This document shows, piece after piece, positions 1 to 5,501 of a stretch of DNA of 7,324 nt (position 1 is its first letter; each line of letters starts with the position of its first letter). This DNA is from an uncultured Clostridia bacterium (GTDB lineage Bacteria > Bacillota > Clostridia > Christensenellales > Borkfalkiaceae). The position numbers were made by a program, and so were the translations under genes. The notes under the pieces were generated by a model that worked only from the letters and a program-made list of their open reading frames with translations, had not been told where the DNA came from and made no database searches. The stretch is taken from positions 1 through 7,324 of the forward strand of contig CANQUY010000087.1 of the NCBI GenBank assembly GCA_947627125.1. The letters run 5' to 3'.

Positions 1-1313
1 TCGTCAAAGATGGGTTCCTCCATGGGGAAAGGCATATATCCGTCGTCCGCAACTGTTTCCGGCTCCTGCTGCGTCGGCTCCGCGGGCTGGGGAACGGCCG
101 TGCGTGTATCCTCTTTTATGGGCGCGGGAACGGCTTCGGCGGGAACAGAAACACGGATCCCCCTTTCCTTGAGTTCCTGCAGCTCTTTTTCCAGCGCGGA
201 CATGCGGACGAGGAGCGCGTCGATATCGTAATCCTCTTCGGGCGTTGCGATCCGCACGATCGCAGTTTCAAGGACAATGCGGGGCGAGGCCGTGTAGCGG
301 AGCTCGCTCTCCGTCTTTGCCATGATCTCCGTCGCCCGAAGGATCGCCTTGGGGTCGGCGTCATCCGCAAGTTTCTTGACCTCTGCGAACAGCTCTTTGG
401 GAAGGGAAAGCAGCTGTTCTGCCGTTTGGCAGGTCTTGGCGACGAGAATTTGGTTCAGAAGTTCGAGAATGTTCCTGACGAGCACCCCCACGGCCTTCCC
501 CTCGGAGAGGATCTTCTCCGTCCTCCCGATTGCCGCGCCGCAGTCCGCCTTCAGGAGGGCGGAAACGAGGGCGCAGGTGACGTGGAAATCCGCCGCGCCG
601 AGCACCGCCGTGACCCCTTCATAGGTGAGCTCGTCGGAATAGGCGATGCACATTTCGGCAATGGAGAGCATATCTCTGTCGCTCCCCGCGCCCGCACGGG
701 CGATCGCCGCAACGGCCTCCCTTTCATACTTCTTCCCGATCCCGTCGAGCACGCGCATGAGGTGTTTTTCGAGGTCCTCTTCGGGGATCAGCTTGAAATC
801 CAGCCGCATACAGCGGGAAAGAATGGTGGCGGGGAGCTTCTGCGGTTCCGTCGTCGCAAGAATAAAGACGGCGTGCGCGGGCGGCTCCTCCAACGTCTTT
901 AAGAGTGCGTTGAATGCGCTGTCCGTCAGCATGTGGACTTCGTCGATGATAAAGACCTTATACTTTCCGTTGACGGGCGGATATTGGACCTTCTCGCGGA
1001 GGTCCCTCATCTGATCGACCCCGTTGTTGGAGGCGGCGTCGATCTCGGTGATGTCCATCGAGTTCTGCAATGCAAGGCAGGTCGGACACTCGCCGCAGGG
1101 GGAACCCTCCTTGGGGTGTTCACAGTTGATCGCGCGCGCAAAGATACGGGCGACCGTCGTCTTTCCCGTGCCGCGCGGCCCCGTAAACAGATACGCATGC
1201 CCGATCGACTTGCTTTCGATTTGATTTTTGAGAACGCGGACCACATGCTCCTGCCGTACCATTTCATCAAAGGACTGCGGGCGGAAGCGGCGATAGAGAG
1301 ATATATGCGCCAT
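1..1313 (-). CDS. dnaX: DNA polymerase III subunit gamma/tau (3' part cut by left edge)
   Basis: This is the AAA+ motor of the bacterial clamp loader, which opens the beta sliding clamp and places it on primed DNA at the replication fork. The visible 437 residues start MAHISLYRRFRPQSF. Walker A is GPRGTGKT (residues 45-52). A zinc-binding cysteine set follows (C64, C73, C76, C79), then Walker B IIDEVHML (122-129), sensor 1 LATTE (152-156) and the SRC arginine-finger motif (166-168). A sensor-2 like GSDRDMLS lies further on. After the collar domain the last 50 or so residues turn Pro/Glu/Ala-rich, like the tau linker, before the edge cuts the gene. I read the frame through and found no stop or frameshift. 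The ATG is fixed by AAGGAGG at 1319-1325, five bases upstream. It follows sigH by only 14 bases, so it is probably co-transcribed. Whether a shorter gamma form is made cannot be seen here. Confidence 0.97.
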   Translation of the reverse strand, partial: MAHISLYRRFRPQSFDEMVRQEHVVRVLKNQIESKSIGHAYLFTGPRGTGKTTVARIFARAINCEHPKEGSPCGECPTCLALQNSMDITEIDAASNNGVDQMRDLREKVQYPPVNGKYKVFIIDEVHMLTDSAFNALLKTLEEPPAHAVFILATTEPQKLPATILSRCMRLDFKLIPEEDLEKHLMRVLDGIGKKYEREAVAAIARAGAGSDRDMLSIAEMCIAYSDELTYEGVTAVLGAADFHVTCALVSALLKADCGAAIGRTEKILSEGKAVGVLVRNILELLNQILVAKTCQTAEQLLSLPKELFAEVKKLADDADPKAILRATEIMAKTESELRYTASPRIVLETAIVRIATPEEDYDIDALLVRMSALEKELQELKERGIRVSVPAEAVPAPIKEDTRTAVPQPAEPTQQEPETVADDGYMPFPMEEPIFD

Positions 1314-1318
1314 GATTT

Positions 1319-1325
1319 CCTCCTT
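1319..1325 (-). promoter_or_regulatory. Ribosome binding site of dnaX
   Basis: On the minus strand AAGGAGG is followed by five bases (AAATC) and the dnaX ATG. It is a near-perfect Shine-Dalgarno site and lies directly before the last bases of sigH, whose TGA stop is at 1328-1330. The close packing argues for translation of dnaX from the sigH transcript. Confidence 0.85.
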
Positions 1326-1327
1326 CC

Positions 1328-1900
1328 TCAGGATTTATCCGAAAAAGCGACCTGAAGTTTGCGTTTGGAGCGTCCCAATGCGTTATCCACGCTCTTCATG
1401 GGCTTCCCCGTCGCCTCGCAGATCTCGCGATAGCTCATGCCGTCGAGATACATCGTCATGACGCGAAATTCAAAATCGCTCAGTACTTTCATCAATTTTG
1501 ACTGTATTTCCATTCTCGATTCGTCGTCGATCAAAAATTCCTCGGGGGATGCGCCGCTCTCGACGGTATCGGGATCCACCCCTTCCTCCGCATAGACCTG
1601 CCGCCCCGCCGCGCGCAGGACGTCATAGATCCGCCTCGTCACACACAGATAGGCGAAGTTTTTGAAGCGTTTCCCCGCCGACGGATCGAAGGAACCGATC
1701 GCGGTATAGAGCCCGATCATGCCCTCCTGTACGAGATCGTCCGTTTCGCCGCCCACGAGGAAAAATTTGCGCGCGCGGGAGAGCACGGCATATTTATAGC
1801 GGTTGAGGATCTCTTCCGTCGCCGCCGTATTGCCCTGCTGCGCCAGCTTTACGAGCGATTCATCCGTTTCATTTTTGAATTCTTGCACGTACGACCTCAT
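1328..1900 (-). CDS. sigH: RNA polymerase sigma factor, SigH (Spo0H)-like
   Basis: A sigma-70 family factor that directs RNA polymerase to alternative promoters; in Bacillus the SigH protein drives transition-state and early sporulation genes. The 190-residue protein has region 2 with DDLVQEGMIGLYTAI (54-68), the FKNFAYLCVTRRI core-binding and -10 recognising stretch (79-91), and a region 4 helix-turn-helix, SYREICEATGKPMKSVDNAL (156-175), very close to B. subtilis SigH (SYQEI...VKSIDNAL). The linker between the two domains (about 100-121) is roughly 19 residues shorter than I recall for B. subtilis SigH and lacks its conserved NSYxSLDKP segment. The gene overlaps rlmB by 32 bases. The ATG at 1900 has no clear ribosome site; a GTG at 1888 has GAGG six bases upstream and may be the real start (186 residues). 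An ATG at 1930 is also open in frame but has no ribosome site either. sigH does not by itself prove that the organism sporulates. Confidence 0.88.
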   Translation of the reverse strand: MRSYVQEFKNETDESLVKLAQQGNTAATEEILNRYKYAVLSRARKFFLVGGETDDLVQEGMIGLYTAIGSFDPSAGKRFKNFAYLCVTRRIYDVLRAAGRQVYAEEGVDPDTVESGASPEEFLIDDESRMEIQSKLMKVLSDFEFRVMTMYLDGMSYREICEATGKPMKSVDNALGRSKRKLQVAFSDKS

Positions 1901-2579
1901 AGACCGCAATGCCCAATGCCACCGATGCATTGAGCGAATTCACCCTTCCGAAGAGCGGAATGGAGAGAATTTTATCGCACTTTTCCCTTGTAAGACGCCT
2001 GACGCCGCTATCTTCCCCGCCCACGACAAGGGCGACCTTGCCCGTCAGTTTGGTATCGTAAATGCTCTCTCCGCCCGCCTCGAGCCCATAGACCCAATAT
2101 CCCCGCTCTTTCAAGGAATCAATGGCGTAATTGACGGAAGGGACCTTCGCCACGGGAATATGCTCGGCCGCGCCTGCGGAAATGCGGATGACCGCCTCCG
2201 TCACGCTCGCCCCCTTCGCCTTGGGAATGACGACGCCGTCCGCCCCCGCGCATTCGGCAACGCGCAGAATGGAGCCGAGATTGTGAACGTCCTCGATGCC
2301 GTCGCAGAGGACGATTAGGCTGTTCTCTCCCCCGCCGAGCGCAAAGAAATCCGCGTAGGTGAAATCGGTCGTGAAGGCAATCACGCCTTGATGCCGCCGA
2401 TCCTCGCTCTCCTTGTCGAGCACGGCGCGGTCCACGAACTGGACGCGGATGTCCTTCCGCCGCGCCTCGGCGAAGATCTTGCCGAGCGTACCCTGCGCGC
2501 CCTTTTCCAGCAAAATTTTATCGACTGTCTTGTCCGTCTTGAGAAGTTCCAAAACGGCGTTTCTGCCCTCTGTTTTCAT
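1869..2579 (-). CDS. rlmB: 23S rRNA 2'-O-methyltransferase, TrmH/RlmB family (SPOUT fold)
   Basis: An S-adenosylmethionine-dependent RNA ribose methylase, in RlmB acting on a guanosine of 23S rRNA; exact target here is inferred from the subfamily. The 236 residues begin with the substrate-binding domain opening KTEGRNAVLELL and contain RRHQGVIAF (61-69). The three SPOUT knot motifs are all present: DGIEDVHNLGSILRVAE (93-109) with N100 and R106, VVGGEDSG (185-192) with E189, and IPLFGRVNSLNASVALGIA (207-225) with S215 and N217. Motif 2 reads GGEDSG where many relatives have GSEGKG, but the key glutamate and flanking glycines remain. The ATG has GGAG five bases upstream, located in the end of mrnC, and the two genes share an ATGA overlap, so translation is probably coupled. 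Pairing of mrnC with rlmB is a common Firmicutes order, usually after cysS. Confidence 0.92.
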   Translation of the reverse strand: MKTEGRNAVLELLKTDKTVDKILLEKGAQGTLGKIFAEARRKDIRVQFVDRAVLDKESEDRRHQGVIAFTTDFTYADFFALGGGENSLIVLCDGIEDVHNLGSILRVAECAGADGVVIPKAKGASVTEAVIRISAGAAEHIPVAKVPSVNYAIDSLKERGYWVYGLEAGGESIYDTKLTGKVALVVGGEDSGVRRLTREKCDKILSIPLFGRVNSLNASVALGIAVYEVVRARIQK

Positions 2580-2971
2580 GCATGCTCCGTAAAGAATAAC
2601 CTTTCGATCCTCTCGTGCTGCCCTGTGAGATAGAGGTAGCCGATAACGGCCTCAAACCCCGTGGAGCGCACATACTCCCCCACGCTCGCATTCTTGCTCT
2701 TTGTGGGCTTTTTCGCATTTCTGCCGCGATGATAGATCTCCGCCTCCTCTTCCGTCAGAAGCGGCAAGATCTTTTCCAAAAGACCGCTCTGCCCGTGCGC
2801 GGAAACGAGCTCGGAAGCTCTCTTGTTGAGCGCCCCCGACTTCTCCCCCGACGACAGGGCAAGTTTTTCCCGCACGAGAAGGGTATATACCGCATCCCCC
2901 ACGAATGCGAGGACGACGGGATTCATCTGTCTTGCCCGCGCTTCGGAAACGGGCTCGTTTTTTGCCAGCAT
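2576..2971 (-). CDS. mrnC: Mini-ribonuclease III
   Basis: A small RNase III catalytic domain without the double-stranded RNA-binding domain; in Bacillus it trims the ends of 23S rRNA precursor. The 131-residue length fits the family. The first signature is MNPVVLAFVGDAVYTLLVRE (16-35) with the catalytic aspartate D26. A middle EAEIYHRGRNAKKPTKSK stretch (76-93) follows, then the second signature TGFEAVIGYLYLTGQHERI (104-122) with catalytic E107. I chose the ATG at 2971 because a strong promoter lies just upstream and its -35 box would be inside any longer version (an in-frame ATG exists at 3007). This choice leaves almost no 5' leader: TATAAT ends eight bases before the A of the ATG, so the message may be leaderless. 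The alternative ATG at M16 has no ribosome site and would remove residues that are usually present. It is the first gene of the mrnC-rlmB-sigH-dnaX run. Confidence 0.92.
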   Translation of the reverse strand: MLAKNEPVSEARARQMNPVVLAFVGDAVYTLLVREKLALSSGEKSGALNKRASELVSAHGQSGLLEKILPLLTEEEAEIYHRGRNAKKPTKSKNASVGEYVRSTGFEAVIGYLYLTGQHERIERLFFTEHA

Positions 2972-2978
2972 TATCCAT

Positions 2979-3007
2979 ATTATACCATAGCGCGCGGAAA
3001 ATAGCAA
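2979..3007 (-). promoter_or_regulatory. Sigma-A type promoter for the mrnC-rlmB-sigH-dnaX operon
   Basis: On the minus strand TTGCTA (3002-3007) and TATAAT (2979-2984) are separated by exactly 17 bases. The -10 box is perfect and the -35 box matches at four of six positions. Transcription would begin at about 2971-2973, at or beside the mrnC start codon. No other comparably good promoter was noticed for the operon. Confidence 0.75.
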
Positions 3008-3053
3008 GCGTTCCCCGAATACATTGCCCGAAAAAGAGAATTTTAAAAAAATT

Positions 3054-3068
3054 ATTCCCTCAGGGAAT
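3054..3068. promoter_or_regulatory. Perfect palindrome upstream of the antiporter promoter, possible operator
   Basis: ATTCCC-TCA-GGGAAT is a six-base perfect inverted repeat with a three-base centre, ending eight bases before the -35 box of the plus-strand promoter. It sits in the 169-base divergent region between mrnC and the antiporter. The form suits a dimeric DNA-binding regulator, but no regulator gene is in the window, so the role is inferred. The AT-rich stretch just before it (3040-3053) could act as an UP element. Confidence 0.35.
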
Positions 3069-3076
3069 CGAAAAAG

Positions 3077-3104
3077 TTGCTTTTCGGCAGAAAAAGATTA
3101 TAAT
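3077..3104 (+). promoter_or_regulatory. Sigma-A type promoter for the antiporter/aldo-keto reductase operon
   Basis: TTGCTT (3077-3082) and TATAAT (3099-3104) are 16 bases apart. The expected start of transcription is about 3110-3112, giving a leader of some 30 bases before the antiporter ATG. It is divergent from the mrnC promoter; the two -35 boxes lie about 70 bases apart. Confidence 0.75.
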
Positions 3105-3108
3105 AGAG

Positions 3109-3128
3109 AGAGCTGTGAAAACGGCTCT
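3109..3128 (+). other. GAAA-capped hairpin at the predicted 5' end of the antiporter mRNA
   Basis: AGAGCTGT-GAAA-ACGGCTCT forms eight consecutive base pairs (one of them U-G) closed by a GNRA tetraloop. It begins where the promoter predicts the RNA 5' end and stops two bases before the AAAGG ribosome site (3131-3135). There is no T run after it, so it is not a terminator. It could stabilise the 5' end of the message or tune access to the ribosome site; both are inferences. Confidence 0.5.
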
Positions 3129-3140
3129 AAAAAGGCTACT

Positions 3141-4403
3141 ATGAAAGCATTTGAAATTTTACTTCCCCTTGCCGTCATCATGCTCCTCTCCAAGCTGATG
3201 GGGCTCGGCGCACATCGGTGCGGCATGCCAGCCGTGCTCGGAATGCTCGTTGCGGGTATTCTCATCGGTCTGCTGCAATATATCCCCTGGGATCCCCTCA
3301 GGGAGGCATTCTTCGGGGAATTTGTCACGGAGGTTTTGAGCGTTTTGAGTAAGATCGGCGTCGTGCTCATCATGTTCTCGGCGGGGCTCGGGACCGATCT
3401 CAAGAAGCTGAAACAGACGGGGCTTGCGGCCATCGTCATCACCTCCCTCGGCGTCATTGTACCCATGGGGTTCGGCGCACTCGTCACCTTTCTCTTTGCC
3501 CATTTCGGGCTCATTCCCGATCTCGGCATCCTCTCCCATCTCTTCTACGGCGCAATTCTGACGGCAACTTCGGTTTCCGTCACCGTTGCGGTCTTGAAGG
3601 AACTCGGCAAGCTCGATTCCGCCGTCGGGACCTCGATCGTTGCGGCGGCCGTCATCGACGACGTCATCGGCATCGTCATTTTGTCCGTTCTCACCGGCTT
3701 CTCGCGCGGAGGCGAGGGCGGCGGATGGGATTGGTTTGATCCGAATGCGGGGCTCGTCGTCATCAAGATCGTTGTGTTCTTTGTCGCGGCGATCGCAGTG
3801 GGCGTGGCGCTCCGCAAACTCTTCGACCTCATGGAGCGGAAAGCGCCCCACAACCGCAGAGTTCCCATTATTTCCCTCGCCGCGTGCTTCTTCTATGCCT
3901 ATTTCGCGGAGAAGATCTTCGGCGTTGCGGATATCACGGGAGCCTATATCGCGGGGATCTTGCTCGGCGGAACGCTCTCGGAAACGCCCTATGTCGAGAG
4001 CAAGGTAGACCAGATGGGCTATCTCATCTTCTCCCCCATCTTCTTTGCCTTTATCGGCATGAGCAACATTCAATACTTCGCCCAGATCGACCTCAAATTC
4101 CTCGGCTTCGGCCTCGCATTCGTCGCGGCGGGGCTCCTCGGGAAACTTATCGGCTGCGGGTTGGGCGCAAAGGTCTGCAAATTCTCCCTTAGGGACAGTT
4201 TCCGCGTCGGCGTGGGAATGATGGTCCGTGCGGAAGTCGTGCTCATCTGCACGGAACGGGGCGTCGCGGCGGGGCTCGTCGATGCGAAAATCTACCCCTT
4301 CGTCATCGTCATCATTTTGGTTTCTTCCATCCTCACCCCGATCTTATTGAAGAGTTCATATAAAAAAGAGGAAAAATTGCTGTCAGCACAGCAAACAGTA
4401 TAA
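3141..4403 (+). CDS. Cation:proton antiporter, CPA2 family (NapA/GerN/Kef membrane domain)
   Basis: An inner-membrane exchanger that uses the proton gradient to expel Na+ or K+; the ion cannot be told from sequence. The 420 residues form about 12-13 hydrophobic helices, the usual membrane domain length, and end in a short lysine-rich tail. There is no C-terminal TrkA-N/RCK domain, so it differs from full KefB/KefC. The TATSVS stretch (141-146) matches the unwound helix at the ion site. The two-aspartate motif VIDDVIG has D173 and D174, typical of CPA2 exchangers. MMVRAEVVLI carries R363 and E365, the conserved basic/acidic pair of the NapA-like core, and PIFFAFIGMSN is also family-typical. 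I start at the ATG with AAAGG five bases upstream. An in-frame ATG at 3024 lies upstream of the promoter and would add a polar segment unlike the family. It is the first gene of an operon with the aldo/keto reductase. Confidence 0.9.
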   Translation: MKAFEILLPLAVIMLLSKLMGLGAHRCGMPAVLGMLVAGILIGLLQYIPWDPLREAFFGEFVTEVLSVLSKIGVVLIMFSAGLGTDLKKLKQTGLAAIVITSLGVIVPMGFGALVTFLFAHFGLIPDLGILSHLFYGAILTATSVSVTVAVLKELGKLDSAVGTSIVAAAVIDDVIGIVILSVLTGFSRGGEGGGWDWFDPNAGLVVIKIVVFFVAAIAVGVALRKLFDLMERKAPHNRRVPIISLAACFFYAYFAEKIFGVADITGAYIAGILLGGTLSETPYVESKVDQMGYLIFSPIFFAFIGMSNIQYFAQIDLKFLGFGLAFVAAGLLGKLIGCGLGAKVCKFSLRDSFRVGVGMMVRAEVVLICTERGVAAGLVDAKIYPFVIVIILVSSILTPILLKSSYKKEEKLLSAQQTV

Positions 4404-4415
4404 AAAGGAGGGAAC

Positions 4416-5390
4416 ATGAAGTACAGAAACATGGGAAAAACGGGGCTGAAGCTCTCTGAAGTCGCCCTCGGAAGCTGGGTGACCGACCTTTCCGACGCCT
4501 CGGCCGTTGAAAATGCCAAGAGCATTGTGAACAGAGCTTTCGATCTCGGCGTCAACTTTTTCGACTGCGCGGACGCCTACTCGGGCGGCGAGGCCGAACG
4601 CTTCCTCGGAAAGGTCCTGAAGGAACACCGCCGCGGCGAATACGTCGTTTCGTCCAAGGTATTTTTCCCCATGGGAAGCGGCGCAAACGAATGGGGCTTG
4701 AGCCGTAAACACATCAAGGAACAGCTCGAAAAGACCCTTCAGAATATGGGGCTCGACTATCTCGACCTCTATTTCTGCCACCGTTTTGACCCCACCACCC
4801 CCATCGCGGAAACCGTCGAAGTTCTTTCCGACCTCGTCAAAGAGGGCAAGATCTTGTACTACGGCGTGTCCGAATGGACGCCCGCACAGATCGTGGAGGC
4901 AATCTTGACGGCGCAGCGGGACGGCAACCGCCCCCTCTCTGTCATCCAGCCCCAATACAACATGGTAGACCGCTATATCGAGGATGAGATCGTCGGGATC
5001 TGCGAACGCTTCGGCGTCGGCATTACCCCGTTTTCGCCCCTTTCGCAGGGCCTCTTGACGGGAAAATACCGCAAAAACCAGCCCCTTCCCGCGCATTCCC
5101 GCGCCACATGGCAGGCGGATAAGCAGATCAACAATCTTCTCCCCGAGGAACACCTCGAAAAGGTCGAAAAATTGTTGAAAGTTGCAGACGGGCTCGGCGT
5201 TCCCCTCTCCGTCCTCGCGCTCGCATGGATCCTGCGGCTGAAAGAGATCACCGCCGTCATCACGGGCGCAAGCAGGGAAAAACAGCTCGAGAGCAATGCC
5301 GCCGCGAGCGGATTCGAGATCCCCGCCGACGCCCTCGATGAAATCGAAACGATCCTCGATTACCACCCCTTTGTGAGAAGGATCGGATAA
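4416..5390 (+). CDS. Aldo/keto reductase, similar to the AKR6 / Kv-beta group
   Basis: A cytoplasmic NADPH-dependent oxidoreductase of the TIM-barrel aldo/keto reductase superfamily; the substrate is unknown. The 324 residues are full length. The catalytic tetrad is complete: D50, Y55 (in DCADAYSGGEAE), K81 and H122 (in LYFCHRFD). The nicotinamide/phosphate side shows ITPFSPLSQGLLTGKY and, near the C-terminus, GASREKQLESN, whose Arg, Gln and Asn positions fit NADP(H) binding. The opening VALGSWVT resembles the LGTWVT motif of potassium-channel beta subunits and bacterial relatives. A strong AAGGAGGG (4405-4412) precedes the ATG. The gene follows the antiporter stop by 12 bases with no terminator between, so the two are very likely co-transcribed. 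A large open frame on the opposite strand across this gene is a by-product of GC-rich third codon positions. Confidence 0.93.
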   Translation: MKYRNMGKTGLKLSEVALGSWVTDLSDASAVENAKSIVNRAFDLGVNFFDCADAYSGGEAERFLGKVLKEHRRGEYVVSSKVFFPMGSGANEWGLSRKHIKEQLEKTLQNMGLDYLDLYFCHRFDPTTPIAETVEVLSDLVKEGKILYYGVSEWTPAQIVEAILTAQRDGNRPLSVIQPQYNMVDRYIEDEIVGICERFGVGITPFSPLSQGLLTGKYRKNQPLPAHSRATWQADKQINNLLPEEHLEKVEKLLKVADGLGVPLSVLALAWILRLKEITAVITGASREKQLESNAAASGFEIPADALDEIETILDYHPFVRRIG

Positions 5391-5403
5391 ATTTCCCCCT
5401 CCG

Positions 5404-5417
5404 CTCCCCCTTGGGAG
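5404..5417. repeat. C/G-rich small palindrome after the aldo/keto reductase gene
   Basis: CTCCC-CCTT-GGGAG is a five-base inverted repeat inside a strongly C-rich then G-rich patch (5394-5420). It has no T run on either strand, so it is not itself a terminator. It resembles the short REP-like palindromes scattered between genes in some clostridial genomes, but one copy cannot prove a repeat family. Confidence 0.3.
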
Positions 5418-5448
5418 GGAGAACCAAAAAATTCTATCAAAAAAACAG

Positions 5449-5480
5449 AAACGGCTTGGCAACTCGTCAAACCGTTTTTT
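5449..5480 (+). terminator. Rho-independent terminator, probably bidirectional
   Basis: AAACGG-C-TTGGC, loop AACTC, then GTCAA-A-CCGTTT makes an 11-pair stem with one C/A mismatch and one G-T pair, followed by an unbroken T run. It ends the antiporter/aldo-keto reductase transcript. Read on the minus strand the same stem is followed by TTTCTGTTTTTTTG, so it can also end transcription of the membrane protein gene, whose stop codon lies 22 bases away. Confidence 0.8.
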
Positions 5481-5501
5481 CTTGGAAAAATTCAATTTCT
5501 T

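Noticed and set aside
1..1313. Programmed frameshift or disruption in dnaX
   Set aside because: The frame is continuous through the visible part and no slippery A-rich heptamer followed by a stem was seen; the usual site could lie beyond the left edge.
3024..3140. Longer antiporter start at 3024
   Set aside because: It would begin upstream of the promoter's -35 box and add a polar 39-residue stretch not found in the family; the ATG at 3141 has a ribosome site and starts directly at helix 1.
3290..3307. CCCCTCAGGGAGG in the antiporter gene, resembling the upstream palindrome
   Set aside because: Only the core TCAGGGA is shared and the symmetry is imperfect; it lies in coding sequence for a normal loop, so chance similarity is more likely.
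3159..4073. Open frame on the minus strand across the antiporter (304 codons)
   Set aside because: The product is highly charged and repetitive (Glu, Asp, Arg, Asn), a mirror of the hydrophobic codons of the antiporter, and has no ribosome site or promoter.
4383..5495. Long open frame on the minus strand across the aldo/keto reductase gene (370 codons)
   Set aside because: It is fully antisense to a gene with a complete catalytic tetrad; its translation is low-complexity Gly/Asp/Phe-rich with no family likeness, as expected from GC-rich third positions.
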